Source of the DNA: JASHUC01 sp035523875
Lineage (GTDB): Bacteria; Pseudomonadota; Gammaproteobacteria; Steroidobacterales; Steroidobacteraceae
Assembly (NCBI GenBank): GCA_035523875.1
Contig: DATKPY010000012.1
Coordinates: 13,380 to 77,379, forward strand
Reading direction: 5' to 3'
DNA length: 64,000 bases
The translations under genes and the position numbers were made by a program. The notes beneath the pieces were generated by a model that did not search any database, was not told the DNA's origin, and saw nothing but the letters and a program-made list of their open reading frames with translations. Below, in pieces: positions 42,303-51,338 of the stretch; position 1 is the first letter of the stretch, and each line of letters opens with the position of its first letter.

Positions 42303-44330
42303 GTGTTCCGCCGGCTTGTCATCGCCAACCGCGGCGAGATCGCCTGCCGCATCGCGCGCACCGCGCGGGCGCTCGGCATCGAGGTCCTCGCGCTGTACTC
42401 CGCAGCCGATGCGGGCGCTCGCCACGTGCGGCTCGCGGATGAGGCCTGGCCGATCGGCGCGGCGCCGGCGGAGCAAAGCTACCTCAACGTGGCGGCAATC
42501 CTCGCGGCCGCGCGCGCCGCGCGGGCCGATGCGATCCATCCGGGGTACGGATTCCTGGCCGAGAATGCGCAGTTCGCCGCGGATTGCGCCGCGGCCGGAC
42601 TCGTATTCGTCGGCCCCTCCCCGCAGGCGATCGCCGCCATGGGTGACAAGGCCGCGGCGAAGGAGCGAATGGCGCGCGCGGGCGTTGCCGTGCTGCCGGG
42701 CTATCAGGGCGCGGATCAGGCGCTCGCGACGCTCGAGCGCCGCGGCGCGGAGCTCGGATTCCCGCTCATCATCAAGCCGAGCGCGGGAGGCGGCGGCAAG
42801 GGCATGCACATCGTGCGGGCGCAGAGCGAGCTTTCGGATGCGCTCGATGCGGCGCGCCGTCTCGCCGTGAGTGCATTCGGTGACGGACATCTCCTTCTCG
42901 AGCGCTATCTGGCGAGTGCGCGCCACGTTGAGGTTCAGCTGCTCGCCGACGGACACGGGCGGGTGCTGCACTTGAGCGACCGGGACTGCTCCGTGCAGCG
43001 CCGGCACCAGAAGCTGATCGAGGAGGCTCCGGCTCCGCAGATCTCCCCGGCCACCAGGGCGCGGCTCGCCGATGCCGCCTGCACCGTCGCGCGCGCGATC
43101 GACTACGTCGGGGCGGGCACGGTGGAGTTCCTGCTCGAGGGCACGGACTGCTACTTCATGGAGATGAATACCCGGCTGCAGGTGGAGCACGGGGTGACGG
43201 AGGCGATCAGCGCTGTCGACCTCGTCGAGTGGCAACTGCGCATCGCCGCCGGCGAGCCGCTCACACTCGAGCAGTCGCAGTTGGCGCCGCGCGGGCATGC
43301 GGTGGAGGCGCGCATCTGCGCCGAGGACCCTGTGCGCGACTTCCTGCCGGGCGCGGGCACGCTCGCGCTCGCGCAGTGGCCCGAGCCGCTGACCGGCGTG
43401 CGTGTCGATCGCGGATTCGATTCGGGCGACGTGGTGCCGCCGCACTATGACTCTCTGCTCGGCAAGGTCATCGCGCACGGACGTACGCGGTCCGAGGCCA
43501 TCGCACGACTGCGATCGGCGCTGGCCGCGACGCGCATCGCCGGCGTGCCGACCAATACCCAATGGCTCGCCGCTGCGCTCGATACTGCGGCATTGCGGGC
43601 AGGTCCGGTGAGCACGGGCTTTGTGGCCGAGCACGGTGAGGCACTCGCCGGCACGAGCGAGAGCCTCGAGCTCGCACCGTTCGCCGCAGCGGCGTATGTG
43701 TTCGCGCGAGCCTCGGTGGGCGGTGCAGAGCGCACCCCCTGGGACGCCGTCGATGGTTTTCGCCTGGGCGGCTCCGCGGCGACGGAAGTGCGACTGGTGC
43801 GCAATGACAAGCGCCTCATCGCCCGCTGTCTGTGGTGCCACCCGCAGTCACTCGAGGTCTCCATCGCCGGTCGCGAGGGCGTCACGACGGCGCTCGAGCT
43901 CGAGGCTCCGGGGCTCTTGGGGCACCCGCTCACGCTGCGCCCTCGCAGCGGCGGAGGCTACGGCCACGTGCTCGTGCGGGGCCAAGCAATCGATGCGTGG
44001 CGCGATGGCCTGCACGAGATCTATCGGGCCGAGGCGCTCGATGACTGCGCATCCGCCTCCACCGTTGCGAGCGGAGGCCTGACGACGCTCCTTCCGGGCG
44101 TCGTGGTGGGCGTGCGCGTGGCAGCCGGTGAGCACGTCGAGCCGGGTCAGGCGCTGCTCATCGTCGAGGCGATGAAGATGGAGCATACGATTCGCGCACC
44201 CCATGCCGGGACGATCGGGGCCGTGCACGTGCGCGCCGGCGACCGGGTGCGGGAGAATCAGACGCTGATCACCCTCGCGGCGCCCGAGATCGAGCCGAGC
44301 GGATCTCCTCCCAACGCCGAGCGGGGTTGA
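42303..44330 (+). CDS. acyl-CoA carboxylase biotin carboxylase/carrier subunit (methylcrotonyl-CoA type)
   Basis: 675 residues carrying two of the three carboxylase functions. The biotin carboxylase region (about residues 2-450) opens with FRRLVIANRGEIACRIAR and carries IKPSAGGGGKGM and the MNTRLQVEHGVTE signature. A biotinyl carrier domain ends the protein, with VEAMKMEH; the biotinylated Lys is near residue 625. It lies divergent to ivd, so it probably is the leucine-pathway LiuD/MccA subunit, but no carboxyltransferase (LiuB) gene is within the window. GTG start. Propionyl- or geranyl-CoA carboxylase use is possible. Confidence 0.83.
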   Translation: MFRRLVIANRGEIACRIARTARALGIEVLALYSAADAGARHVRLADEAWPIGAAPAEQSYLNVAAILAAARAARADAIHPGYGFLAENAQFAADCAAAGLVFVGPSPQAIAAMGDKAAAKERMARAGVAVLPGYQGADQALATLERRGAELGFPLIIKPSAGGGGKGMHIVRAQSELSDALDAARRLAVSAFGDGHLLLERYLASARHVEVQLLADGHGRVLHLSDRDCSVQRRHQKLIEEAPAPQISPATRARLADAACTVARAIDYVGAGTVEFLLEGTDCYFMEMNTRLQVEHGVTEAISAVDLVEWQLRIAAGEPLTLEQSQLAPRGHAVEARICAEDPVRDFLPGAGTLALAQWPEPLTGVRVDRGFDSGDVVPPHYDSLLGKVIAHGRTRSEAIARLRSALAATRIAGVPTNTQWLAAALDTAALRAGPVSTGFVAEHGEALAGTSESLELAPFAAAAYVFARASVGGAERTPWDAVDGFRLGGSAATEVRLVRNDKRLIARCLWCHPQSLEVSIAGREGVTTALELEAPGLLGHPLTLRPRSGGGYGHVLVRGQAIDAWRDGLHEIYRAEALDDCASASTVASGGLTTLLPGVVVGVRVAAGEHVEPGQALLIVEAMKMEHTIRAPHAGTIGAVHVRAGDRVRENQTLITLAAPEIEPSGSPPNAERG

Positions 44331-44342
44331 CCCGACGGCGCG

Positions 44343-44358
44343 CTCCGCGCGCGCGGAG
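44343..44358. terminator. GC-rich palindrome after carboxylase gene
   Basis: CTCCGCGC and GCGCGGAG form a perfect 16-bp palindrome (6-bp stem, 4-nt loop), with an ACTTTG tract just after it. It is placed 13 nt after the stop codon, as expected for a weak terminator. Confidence 0.35.
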
Positions 44359-44417
44359 GACTTTGCGCATAATCGGCTTCCGATTGGGGGCCGCAGCCCA
44401 ACCGTGGGGGAAGCTTC

Positions 44418-45806
44418 TTGACTCAGATCTTCCAGATCGACCAGCTCGTCGACGAGCAGCGAATCCGCTGGTTCAACGTGAGCGTGGTGCTGTGGTGCTT
44501 CCTCGCCATGTTCGCCGACGGCTACGATATCGGCGCGCTCTCCTTCGCGCAGCCGGAGCTGCAGATCCTCTGGCACGTGCCGAAGGCGGCCTTCGGCCCC
44601 GCATCGAGCGCGAGCCTGGTGGGGATCCTCCTCGGGGCGCCGCTGCTCGGCTTTCTCGGTGATCGCTTCGGCCGCAAGGTCGCCATCATCGCCGGCAGCG
44701 TCATTTACGGCCTGAGCTCACTCGCAATCGTCTGGACGCACAACATCGATCAGATCATTGCGCTGCGGCTCGTCACGGGAGTGGGGCTCGGCGGGATCAT
44801 GCCGAACACCATCGCGCTCAATTCCGAGCTTGCGCCGCAGCGACTGCGGGCGACGCTCATCACGCTCATGTTCGCCGGCATCACCTTGGGAAGCAGCGCA
44901 CCCGGCTTCATCGCCTATGGGCTGCTGCCGCGCTACGGGTGGCGGGTGTTGTTTCTCATCGGCGGTCTCGTTCCTCTCGCCGTCGGGGCGGGACTCCTGC
45001 GCGCGCTACCGGAGTCGGTCAAGTTCCTGGCGCTCCACGGTGCGCGTCGGCGCGAGCTGCTCGCCACGGTGCGGCGCATGCGACCGGACTTGAGCGTCGC
45101 GGAGGACGCGCAGTTTTGGGCCTCGGCGGGGGCGCGCGCAGGCGCAACGCGCGAGATCTTCCGGGGTGGCCTTGCGTGGATCACACCGCTCATGTGGATC
45201 TGCTTCGCGACCGCGCTGATGTCGAACTATTTCCTCAATTCCTTTCTGCCGCTCATCTTCCGCGACAGCGGCATGCCGGCCGGTCAGGCGGCGCTCGCCG
45301 CGACGATGTACCACATCGGGGGCACGGTGGGCGGGGTGCTGATGAGCGTACTGCTCGACCGGTTCGGGTTCGTCGTGATTGCCTTGCTCTTCGCGTTGGC
45401 CGCGCCCGCGATCGCAAGCCTCGGGCTCGTGCCGACGACGTTCGCTGCGCTCGCGCCGCTTGCGACACTCGCCGGGCTCGCGGTGCTCGGCGCGCAGTTC
45501 GGCAACAACGCCGCCGCGGGCCTGCTCTATCCGACGGGTGTACGATCGAAGGGGGTCGGCTGGGCGCTCGGGGTGGGGCGCTTCGGCGCGATTCCCGGAC
45601 CGCTCATCGGTGCGGAGCTGCTGCAGATGAATCTGCCGCTGCACAAGCTGTTCCTCGTGACCGCAGCGCCGATGCTGATCGGCAGCGTCGCGGCAATCGG
45701 GCTCGTGCGGCTGTGCTACGCGCGGCTCGGGAGCCTGCGCCTGGGCGATGCGCCGCGCGAGGCCGCCGCGAGTGTGGCGCCGGGACCGAGGGCCTCGGTG
45801 CCGTGA
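44418..45806 (+). CDS. MFS transporter, aromatic acid/H+ symporter (AAHS)-like
   Basis: 462 residues with twelve predicted spans. The AAHS-type start of span 1, LAMFADGYDIGALSFAQP, contains a D-G-Y-D motif conserved in aromatic-acid symporters. The MFS loop signature is GFLGDRFGRKVAI, and GVRSKGVGWALGVGRFG is the C-terminal-half equivalent. It probably imports an aromatic carboxylate with protons. A TTG start behind GGGGGAAG is chosen. The short 17-nt gap to the next gene suggests a two-gene unit. Confidence 0.85.
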   Translation: MTQIFQIDQLVDEQRIRWFNVSVVLWCFLAMFADGYDIGALSFAQPELQILWHVPKAAFGPASSASLVGILLGAPLLGFLGDRFGRKVAIIAGSVIYGLSSLAIVWTHNIDQIIALRLVTGVGLGGIMPNTIALNSELAPQRLRATLITLMFAGITLGSSAPGFIAYGLLPRYGWRVLFLIGGLVPLAVGAGLLRALPESVKFLALHGARRRELLATVRRMRPDLSVAEDAQFWASAGARAGATREIFRGGLAWITPLMWICFATALMSNYFLNSFLPLIFRDSGMPAGQAALAATMYHIGGTVGGVLMSVLLDRFGFVVIALLFALAAPAIASLGLVPTTFAALAPLATLAGLAVLGAQFGNNAAAGLLYPTGVRSKGVGWALGVGRFGAIPGPLIGAELLQMNLPLHKLFLVTAAPMLIGSVAAIGLVRLCYARLGSLRLGDAPREAAASVAPGPRASVP

Positions 45807-45823
45807 TTGCGAGGTAACGGATC

Positions 45824-46384
45824 GTGGATCGTGCGCACTCCTTGACTCGCTGGCGGCGGCCGTTTCTCGCGCCGATCTGGCTCGCGATCCTGCTGGTCGC
45901 GGTGGTGGCGGCAGCCGCATGGACCTTCCTTCAGAGTGCCGCGACCACCACGGTGATCGTCGTGCGCCCCCCCAACGACGGCCTCCCCAGCATCCCGGAT
46001 CCACCGCTTGCGGCCGATGGGGAGGAGCAGGCCGAGCGGCTCGCGCGGCTATTCGGCGTGCCGGATGCCCCGGAGCGGATCGAGGCGATCTACGTTGCCG
46101 GTACGCGGCGTCTGGAGCAGCTGGTCGCCCCGCTCGCAGCGCGGCTCGGGCTGCACCCGATCGTATTTCCGGTCGCGGGCGAAGAGGAGATACCAGGCCG
46201 GGCGCTCGATGAGCATCGCGGCGAGTCGGTGATGATCGTCGCGGGCGGCAGCGCGGCGGCGGAGATGGTCGAGGGGCTGAGCGGAATCAAGGTCGACCGA
46301 GTCCACGGCGAGGAGTACGGCCAGGTCTACATCGTCAGCGTTCCGGCGCTCGGGAGCGCGGGCGTGCTCGAGCTGCGCTTTTGA
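45824..46384 (+). CDS. membrane-anchored histidine-phosphatase-like pseudoenzyme
   Basis: 186 residues: an N-terminal anchor (LAILLVAVVAAAAWTFLQ) followed by a phosphoglycerate-mutase-like fold (DPPLAADGEEQAERLARLF, typical of the segment after the catalytic RHG). Here the RHG is replaced by VVRPPNDG, and the second catalytic His of the usual GHSNT motif reads IVAGGSAAAEMV. Both phosphate-transfer histidines are therefore absent and catalysis is not expected. It may bind or scaffold. GTG start, 17 nt after the transporter. Confidence 0.7.
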   Translation: MDRAHSLTRWRRPFLAPIWLAILLVAVVAAAAWTFLQSAATTTVIVVRPPNDGLPSIPDPPLAADGEEQAERLARLFGVPDAPERIEAIYVAGTRRLEQLVAPLAARLGLHPIVFPVAGEEEIPGRALDEHRGESVMIVAGGSAAAEMVEGLSGIKVDRVHGEEYGQVYIVSVPALGSAGVLELRF

Positions 46385-46407
46385 CGGGAGCGCCGCGGCG
46401 CGTGCGC

Positions 46408-46869
46408 TCAGGGCCCGCCCGCCGCGGCGGCGAGTGCGTTGCGGATGAATGCCTCGTGTTTGGCGATGCTGAAGTCGGCGAGCACGGCATCGCGGATCTG
46501 GCGTCTGCGGTCGATCAGGAACGTCGCCCTGCGCACGCCGAATCCGAACGGCCCGGTGACCTCGTACATCCGCGCGACCGACTTGTCGGCGTCGGACAGG
46601 AGCGTGAAGGGCAGGTGGTACTTCGCGCGGAACGAGCGGTGGGTCTCCGGCTTCTGCGGACTCACGCCCGCGACGATGAGCCCCGCGCGCTCGATGTCGA
46701 GGTGCAGATCGCGGATCGCGCAGGCCTCGCGGGTGCAACCGGGCGTGAAATCCGCCGGATAGAAATAAAGGACGAGCAAGCGCTGGGTGAGCAGGCTCGT
46801 GAGCGAAACCTCCTGACCGTCTTGATCGGGCAGGGTGAACTCCGGTGCGCGCGCGCCGGCCCTCAGCAT
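46408..46869 (-). CDS. peroxiredoxin, BCP/PrxQ type
   Basis: 153-residue thiol peroxidase reducing H2O2 and organic hydroperoxides. The peroxidatic Cys45 and resolving Cys50 sit in PADFTPGCTREACAIRD, the five-residue spacing of BCP-type 1-Cys/atypical 2-Cys enzymes. ATG 46869 gives a normal start (MLRAGARAPEFTLPDQ). The long in-frame extension upstream lacks Prx sequence and is ignored. Convergent with the pseudoenzyme gene. Confidence 0.9.
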   Translation of the reverse strand: MLRAGARAPEFTLPDQDGQEVSLTSLLTQRLLVLYFYPADFTPGCTREACAIRDLHLDIERAGLIVAGVSPQKPETHRSFRAKYHLPFTLLSDADKSVARMYEVTGPFGFGVRRATFLIDRRRQIRDAVLADFSIAKHEAFIRNALAAAAGGP

Positions 46870-47182
46870 GGACTCGAGCTCCCTCGTCGATCGCAACGAT
46901 GATAACGGCGCGCTGTCACCCGTGTCATAGCGCGGCGCATCAGGGCGCCTTCCGCACCGCAGACGGTGTGCCGGCCGACCGGGTGCACGACTCCTGGATG
47001 CCGATCGTTGCGTTCGCGCTGTCCACTCATCGGTCGTCTGCTCCGGTCCGATCGCCGCCTCCAAGCTCGTATCCTGCCGGCCCGGCGCGGATTATGATCG
47101 CGGTTGCGTGGGGGACGCGGCGCCGCATAGTTGCGAGCGGCTTGGCGCAACGTCCTGGTTGCCGAATTGAGCGGAGGTGCTT

Positions 47183-47959
47183 GTGAAAACATCAATCTGT
47201 GTGAGCAGCGCGCTGGTGCTGTGCGTGGTCGCGACCGGGGCTTGGGCGCGGAGTGCGAGCGGGCATGTTCCCGAGTACATCAAGGCGGCCGTGGACAATC
47301 CGGACCGGCCGCAGACCGATCGACAACGCGACGTGAACCGCAAGCCCGAGCAGGTGCTCGAGTTCGCGCGGGTGCGGCCGGGTCTGAAGATCGCGGAGCT
47401 CGAGCCGGCGAGAGGTTACTACACGCGCATCCTGTGCAAGGCGGTCGGCAGCTCCGGGCAGATCGATGCGGTCAATTTCGTGCTGCACTTCTCGCCCGAG
47501 CAGATCAAGCGGATGGGCGGGCGGATGATGGGTCCGACGCCCGCTCCGAAGACCGATTGCGACAATGTCACCTACAGTGTGCAGGCGGCGACCGCGCTCA
47601 CACTGCCCTCGGATCTGGATATGGTGTGGACGGCGGAGAACTATCACGACTTCCACAATCCGGAGTTCGGCAGCCCGGACATGCGGACTTTCGACCAGAC
47701 GGTCTTCAACGCACTCAAGCCCGGGGGCGTGTTCATCATTGAGGACCACGCGGCGGCGGCCGGTACGGGTGCCCGAGATACCAACACCCTGCACCGCATC
47801 GATCCGGCCCTGGTGAAGCAGGAAGTGGAGAGCGTCGGATTCAAGTACGTCGGCCAGAGCCGGGTTCTGCACAATCCGAAGGACGATCACACCCAGATCG
47901 TCTTCAAGATGATCGACAAGACCGATCGCTTCCTGTTCAAGTTCCGCAAACCGCAGTAG
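47183..47959 (+). CDS. secreted methyltransferase-like protein
   Basis: 258 residues. A Sec signal (SICVSSALVLCVVATGAWA) leads a class I methyltransferase-like fold: VRPGLKIAELEPARGYYTRIL in the motif-I region and NALKPGGVFIIEDHAAA in the fourth strand. It belongs to the predicted exported methyltransferases (COG4798). SAM is not available in the periplasm, so the role is unclear. GTG 47183 has GCGGAGG 5 nt upstream; the in-frame GTG at 47177 overlaps that site. Confidence 0.78.
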   Translation: MKTSICVSSALVLCVVATGAWARSASGHVPEYIKAAVDNPDRPQTDRQRDVNRKPEQVLEFARVRPGLKIAELEPARGYYTRILCKAVGSSGQIDAVNFVLHFSPEQIKRMGGRMMGPTPAPKTDCDNVTYSVQAATALTLPSDLDMVWTAENYHDFHNPEFGSPDMRTFDQTVFNALKPGGVFIIEDHAAAAGTGARDTNTLHRIDPALVKQEVESVGFKYVGQSRVLHNPKDDHTQIVFKMIDKTDRFLFKFRKPQ

Positions 47960-47973
47960 GGTGCGGGTTCGCC

Positions 47974-48010
47974 ACCGCCCGGGTGACCGGCCACACCACC
48001 TGGGCGGTTT
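47974..48010 (+). terminator. intrinsic terminator-like hairpin
   Basis: A 12-bp stem (ACCGCCCGGGTG with CACCTGGGCGGT, one G-T wobble) and 11-nt loop begins 14 nt after the methyltransferase-like stop and runs into a short TTT. It lies between that gene and the tRNA promoter. Confidence 0.55.
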
Positions 48011-48036
48011 GCGCATCCCGCGCTCGATGCTAGAAT
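48009..48036 (+). promoter_or_regulatory. putative sigma70 promoter of tRNA-Ala
   Basis: TTGCGC (48009-48014) and TAGAAT (48031-48036) are 16 nt apart, followed by a GC-rich discriminator (CGCGCGCC) typical of stringently controlled stable-RNA promoters. The tRNA begins about 45 nt after the predicted start. Confidence 0.55.
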
Positions 48037-48088
48037 CGCGCGCCACTTGTGACTGTGCCTCATGCCGGGGAGAGGACTTCACGCGTGT

Positions 48089-48161
<73 letters not shown>

Positions 48162-48227
48162 GTCCTGACATTCGTGATTAAACGGCCGAGACGGCCGCGC
48201 TCGGAGCGAGACGGTCGCTTCCGAGCT

Positions 48228-48335
48228 GCGTCCGCTACGGTGGTTGCCGCGATGAGAGCAGGGGCCGTGGACTTCGTTGAAAAGCCGCGCGATCCCGAGA
48301 AGCTCCTCGCAAGCGTCGATCGGGCGCTGCGGCCG
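48228..48335 (+). pseudogene. remnant of FixJ/NarL-type response-regulator receiver
   Basis: One frame reads ATVVAAMRAGAVDFVEKP then DPEKLLASVDRAL, the last two helices and fifth strand of a receiver domain with the conserved Lys-Pro. Nothing before it carries the phospho-Asp and no DNA-binding domain follows. It starts about 70 nt after the tRNA. It looks like a decayed or truncated gene fragment; chance similarity is not excluded. Confidence 0.5.
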
Positions 48336-48438
48336 GCGGTAAGCCCGGGGGAGCGCGCCGCGTGGCGCAACGGAGCTGCAGGCCGCTACGCGCGCATGAT
48401 TGATTTTCCGCGTCGCGGCTCTCGAGTGCGCGGCCGAT

Positions 48439-50040
48439 TCAGAGCGGCTCCGCCGAGCAGGTGAAATTCGTCGCCGCAGCCAGGCTGCCGCTCCCGCGAT
48501 AACGCGCAACGTCGGGATACGGGCAAAGCGGCCGCGTTCGCACGGTGCGAGCGGTTCCGTGCTCGAGCGCTCGCTTGCGGGCGATGATTGCGCCCGGAGC
48601 AATCCCTTGCTCGACCCAGCGCTCGAGCGCTGCCGACAGGCTCGTATGCGGATTGGCCTGCCCCGCGGGCAGAGTGCCGAAATCGTCCGTGCCCGGCCCA
48701 CCGCCGCAGTGCTGCATACCCGGTACCATGTAGAGCCGCACGAATCCGCGGGTTCGCTCGCTCCCCATCTTCGCGCGCACGCGCTCGTAGTACCGCACGG
48801 TCTCGAGCGGTGGCAGCGCCGGGTCGCTCCAGCCGTGATAGAGGATGAGCTTCCCACCCCGGGCACGGAACGCCGTGAGGTTGGCCTCGTCGGCATCGAG
48901 CAGCCGGTCGATTCTCGAATGCAGGATGTCGCCGTCAACCGCGCGGCTCGCGTAGCTCCAACCGGGCTCGTCGAAGAAGGCGGCGGGCCCGCCCTCGGTG
49001 AGAAACGCCGCTTCCAGGCTCTTACCGGGCGCCGGTCCGGACACCCAGAGTCCCCATCCGAGCGGCCCCGACTCGCCGCCGGGGAATAATCCGGGATAGA
49101 TTTGAGCGCCCGTACGCGTGTGCGGTCCGGCATAGATGCGCTCGAGCGCCGCAATCTGCGGCGCTGTCAGGCAGCGTTCGGTTTCGGGGCCCGCGCAGCG
49201 CATGATCTCGGGATCGAAAGTGCACCGCCGCGGGTCATCGACGATGCCGTCCTTGGTGCCGTCGCGCGAGTCGCACGCCGCCAGTACCGCCGCTTCGAGC
49301 GCCGCGTACTTCGTCGCCGGAATGTATCCCGTTCCCTGCAAGGCGAGCTGGTTCGAGTGGAACAGTGCCAGGGTGCGCGCGATGGCGATCGCCGGCGCAC
49401 CGGCGATGATACCGTCATAGTCCCTCGGAAAGCGCTGCGCCTCGAGGAGCGCCTCGCGGCCGCCGTTCGAGCAACTGCTGAAATACGCGTGCGACGGCCC
49501 TCGGCCGTAGTAGGCTCGCACGATCGCCTTCGCGTCCTCCGCAGTGAGGTGGATCGCGCGATAGGCGTAGTCGATGATCCTTTGTGGATGATGGAGCGCC
49601 CACGTCCCGTCGGTCGCCTCGCCTCGGTGGCCCGTGTCGGTCGATGAGGTCGCAAGTCCCGCCCGTAGCGCCGTCGCCATATCGCGGTAGTTGATCGAGC
49701 CGGCCAGTCCTCCGTTGCCCGTGCCCTGGTAGCGTCCGTTCCAGTCGCTTGCCGGCAGCCACACCTCGAACTCGATGTGCGAGTCGGTGGAGGGCGCGAT
49801 CACGCCCTGTACGCGGCAGAATGCACCGAGTGATTGCCACGCTGCCGCGCCACGGGGTTCGGCATCCGTCCGCGCAGGCGCGAACGATCCGGCCGCGACG
49901 CGCGTCACCGACGTGAGGGTGGTCTGCGCAAGCTCGAGTGAGCGCAGGCTCTCGCAGCGTGCGGCGTGCGCCTGAGCGTGACAGAGGATCATGGCGCCCA
50001 TGAGGACGCCGGCGGGCGTGGCACGCACTGCGCTCATCAT
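48439..50040 (-). CDS. tannase/feruloyl-esterase family protein, secreted
   Basis: 533 residues with a Sec signal (VLMGAMILCHAQAHA). The tannase-family CS-D-HC motif is complete: Cys190-Ser191 in FSSCSNGGREALLEAQ, Asp in LYHGWSDPALPP, and His-Cys in VPGMQHCGGGPG. The two Cys form a disulfide beside the catalytic Ser/Asp/His triad in characterised members. A likely substrate is an aromatic ester (feruloyl, galloyl or phthalate type). AGGA stands before ATG 50040. It is transcribed after the LPG-synthase/HpnL-like gene, 28 nt away. Confidence 0.9.
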   Translation of the reverse strand: MMSAVRATPAGVLMGAMILCHAQAHAARCESLRSLELAQTTLTSVTRVAAGSFAPARTDAEPRGAAAWQSLGAFCRVQGVIAPSTDSHIEFEVWLPASDWNGRYQGTGNGGLAGSINYRDMATALRAGLATSSTDTGHRGEATDGTWALHHPQRIIDYAYRAIHLTAEDAKAIVRAYYGRGPSHAYFSSCSNGGREALLEAQRFPRDYDGIIAGAPAIAIARTLALFHSNQLALQGTGYIPATKYAALEAAVLAACDSRDGTKDGIVDDPRRCTFDPEIMRCAGPETERCLTAPQIAALERIYAGPHTRTGAQIYPGLFPGGESGPLGWGLWVSGPAPGKSLEAAFLTEGGPAAFFDEPGWSYASRAVDGDILHSRIDRLLDADEANLTAFRARGGKLILYHGWSDPALPPLETVRYYERVRAKMGSERTRGFVRLYMVPGMQHCGGGPGTDDFGTLPAGQANPHTSLSAALERWVEQGIAPGAIIARKRALEHGTARTVRTRPLCPYPDVARYRGSGSLAAATNFTCSAEPL

Positions 50041-50068
50041 GGATTCCTCGGCACGGGGATCGGCGAGT

Positions 50069-51055
50069 CTAAGTGTTGCCGGGACTGCCTCGGGCGAGTG
50101 CGGCGCGACTTTCCATCACCTGCCACGCAAGCAGGATCGGGATTGCGATGGCGATGTCGCGCGCCCGCTTGAGGAGCGATACCGCGAGTCCGACCTGCTC
50201 GCTGACACCGATCAGCGGCGCGAGCAGCGCGTAAGCGGCCTCTTGCACTCCGAGCGCGTTCGGCACGACAAACGCCGCGCTGCGCGCGGCGTAGACCAGG
50301 CTCTCCATCGCGATCACGGCGGGAAAATCAACGTGCGCTCCGATCAATCTGAGCGCGATCCACGTACAGGCTGCTGCCCCGGTCCAGCCCACTAGATGCG
50401 TCGCGACCGAAAGCCCCACGCGCACCGGCGAGTCGTAGATCGTGTCGAGCGTCGCAGCCGCTGCGGCAGTGAATGCGTTCGAGCCCGTGGAGAGCCGACT
50501 CGCGAGCCGCTGCGCGACCCAATGATGGCCATAGCGCTGCAGCGTGAGGAATATGCCTCCCCCGGCTGCGGCGAGCAGCAGGCCGATCGAGAAGACCCTC
50601 GTGAGTGAGTGGGTGAGGGGCGTGGCCGGTGCGCGCGTGCTCAAGATCAGGAGTCCGCTTGCAACGTAGACGAGCTGCGCGAGCATCTCGGTCGTTACGT
50701 CGACGACCATCGATGAGACGGCGACGGGCGATTCGACGCCTCCGAGGATCGCGGCGCGCACACCGAGCGCCATGCCGCCGACCTGCGAGAACGGCAGGGC
50801 CTCGGCGGCCGAATCCCGCACCATCCGCGCCCAGATGAAGACGCTGGTCCCGAGCGGGTAGGACCGGGGCAGCAGGATCCGCCAGGCGCGACCGAGGACT
50901 GGGAACAGCGCGAGCCCCGCAAGACAGATGATCGTGAATCCGCCCCAGCCGACGGAGCCCGCTGCGCTCAGCACTGCCGCCATTCCGGCGTTGCGCAGCA
51001 GGTAGCCCGCGAGAGCGAGCCCGAGCGCCGTGATGATGACGATGCGGACCTTCAT
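50069..51055 (-). CDS. LPG-synthase/HpnL-like integral membrane protein
   Basis: 328 residues with about eight spans and the LALAGYLLRNAGMAAVL start common to the lysylphosphatidylglycerol-synthase transmembrane (UPF0104) and HpnL families. The conserved cytoplasmic segment ALPFSQVGGMALGVRA and C-terminal VPNALGVQEAAYALL are present. Such proteins flip or transport lipids or hopanoid-linked molecules; no other hopanoid gene is in the window. ATG 51055 is chosen because the membrane region begins there. Divergent from the c-di-GMP gene. Confidence 0.78.
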   Translation of the reverse strand: MKVRIVIITALGLALAGYLLRNAGMAAVLSAAGSVGWGGFTIICLAGLALFPVLGRAWRILLPRSYPLGTSVFIWARMVRDSAAEALPFSQVGGMALGVRAAILGGVESPVAVSSMVVDVTTEMLAQLVYVASGLLILSTRAPATPLTHSLTRVFSIGLLLAAAGGGIFLTLQRYGHHWVAQRLASRLSTGSNAFTAAAAATLDTIYDSPVRVGLSVATHLVGWTGAAACTWIALRLIGAHVDFPAVIAMESLVYAARSAAFVVPNALGVQEAAYALLAPLIGVSEQVGLAVSLLKRARDIAIAIPILLAWQVMESRAALARGSPGNT

Positions 51056-51097
51056 GCCATTGTGAATGCGCTCGGCTCCGGGCTTCCGATCAGCTAT

Positions 51098-51127
51098 TTG
51101 TCCGGTGGAATCCACGACCGCTATACA
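51098..51127 (+). promoter_or_regulatory. putative promoter of c-di-GMP signalling gene
   Basis: TTGTCC (51098-51103) and TATACA (51122-51127) have an 18-nt spacer. A perfect GTGGA-A-TCCAC palindrome occupies 51105-51115 inside the spacer and is a candidate operator. The leader to TTG 51339 would be about 205 nt; a second -10-like TATAAA (51283-51288) without a clear -35 is closer. Confidence 0.4.
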
Positions 51128-51338
51128 TAGTACATGATCCCGCTGCGGCGCTCGGTCCGGCCCAGGGGGTGTCCACACGCACGGCTCACGGTCGGGCTGC
51201 CGATCATACGCATTTTCCGCACGTGGTCTAAGGGTCTCGCCCGCGGGCGACGCGAGTCACACCGCACGATCTCCGGGTCGCCTATAAATGGGCCGTCGAG
51301 CGAAGGACAACCGTATCGGCAGCGGGCAGGAGGCGACC

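Noticed and set aside
41025..43841. 938-codon minus-strand open frame
   Set aside because: Only the last 390 codons (from ATG 42197) are real isovaleryl-CoA dehydrogenase; the rest is antisense to the carboxylase gene, with no family features.
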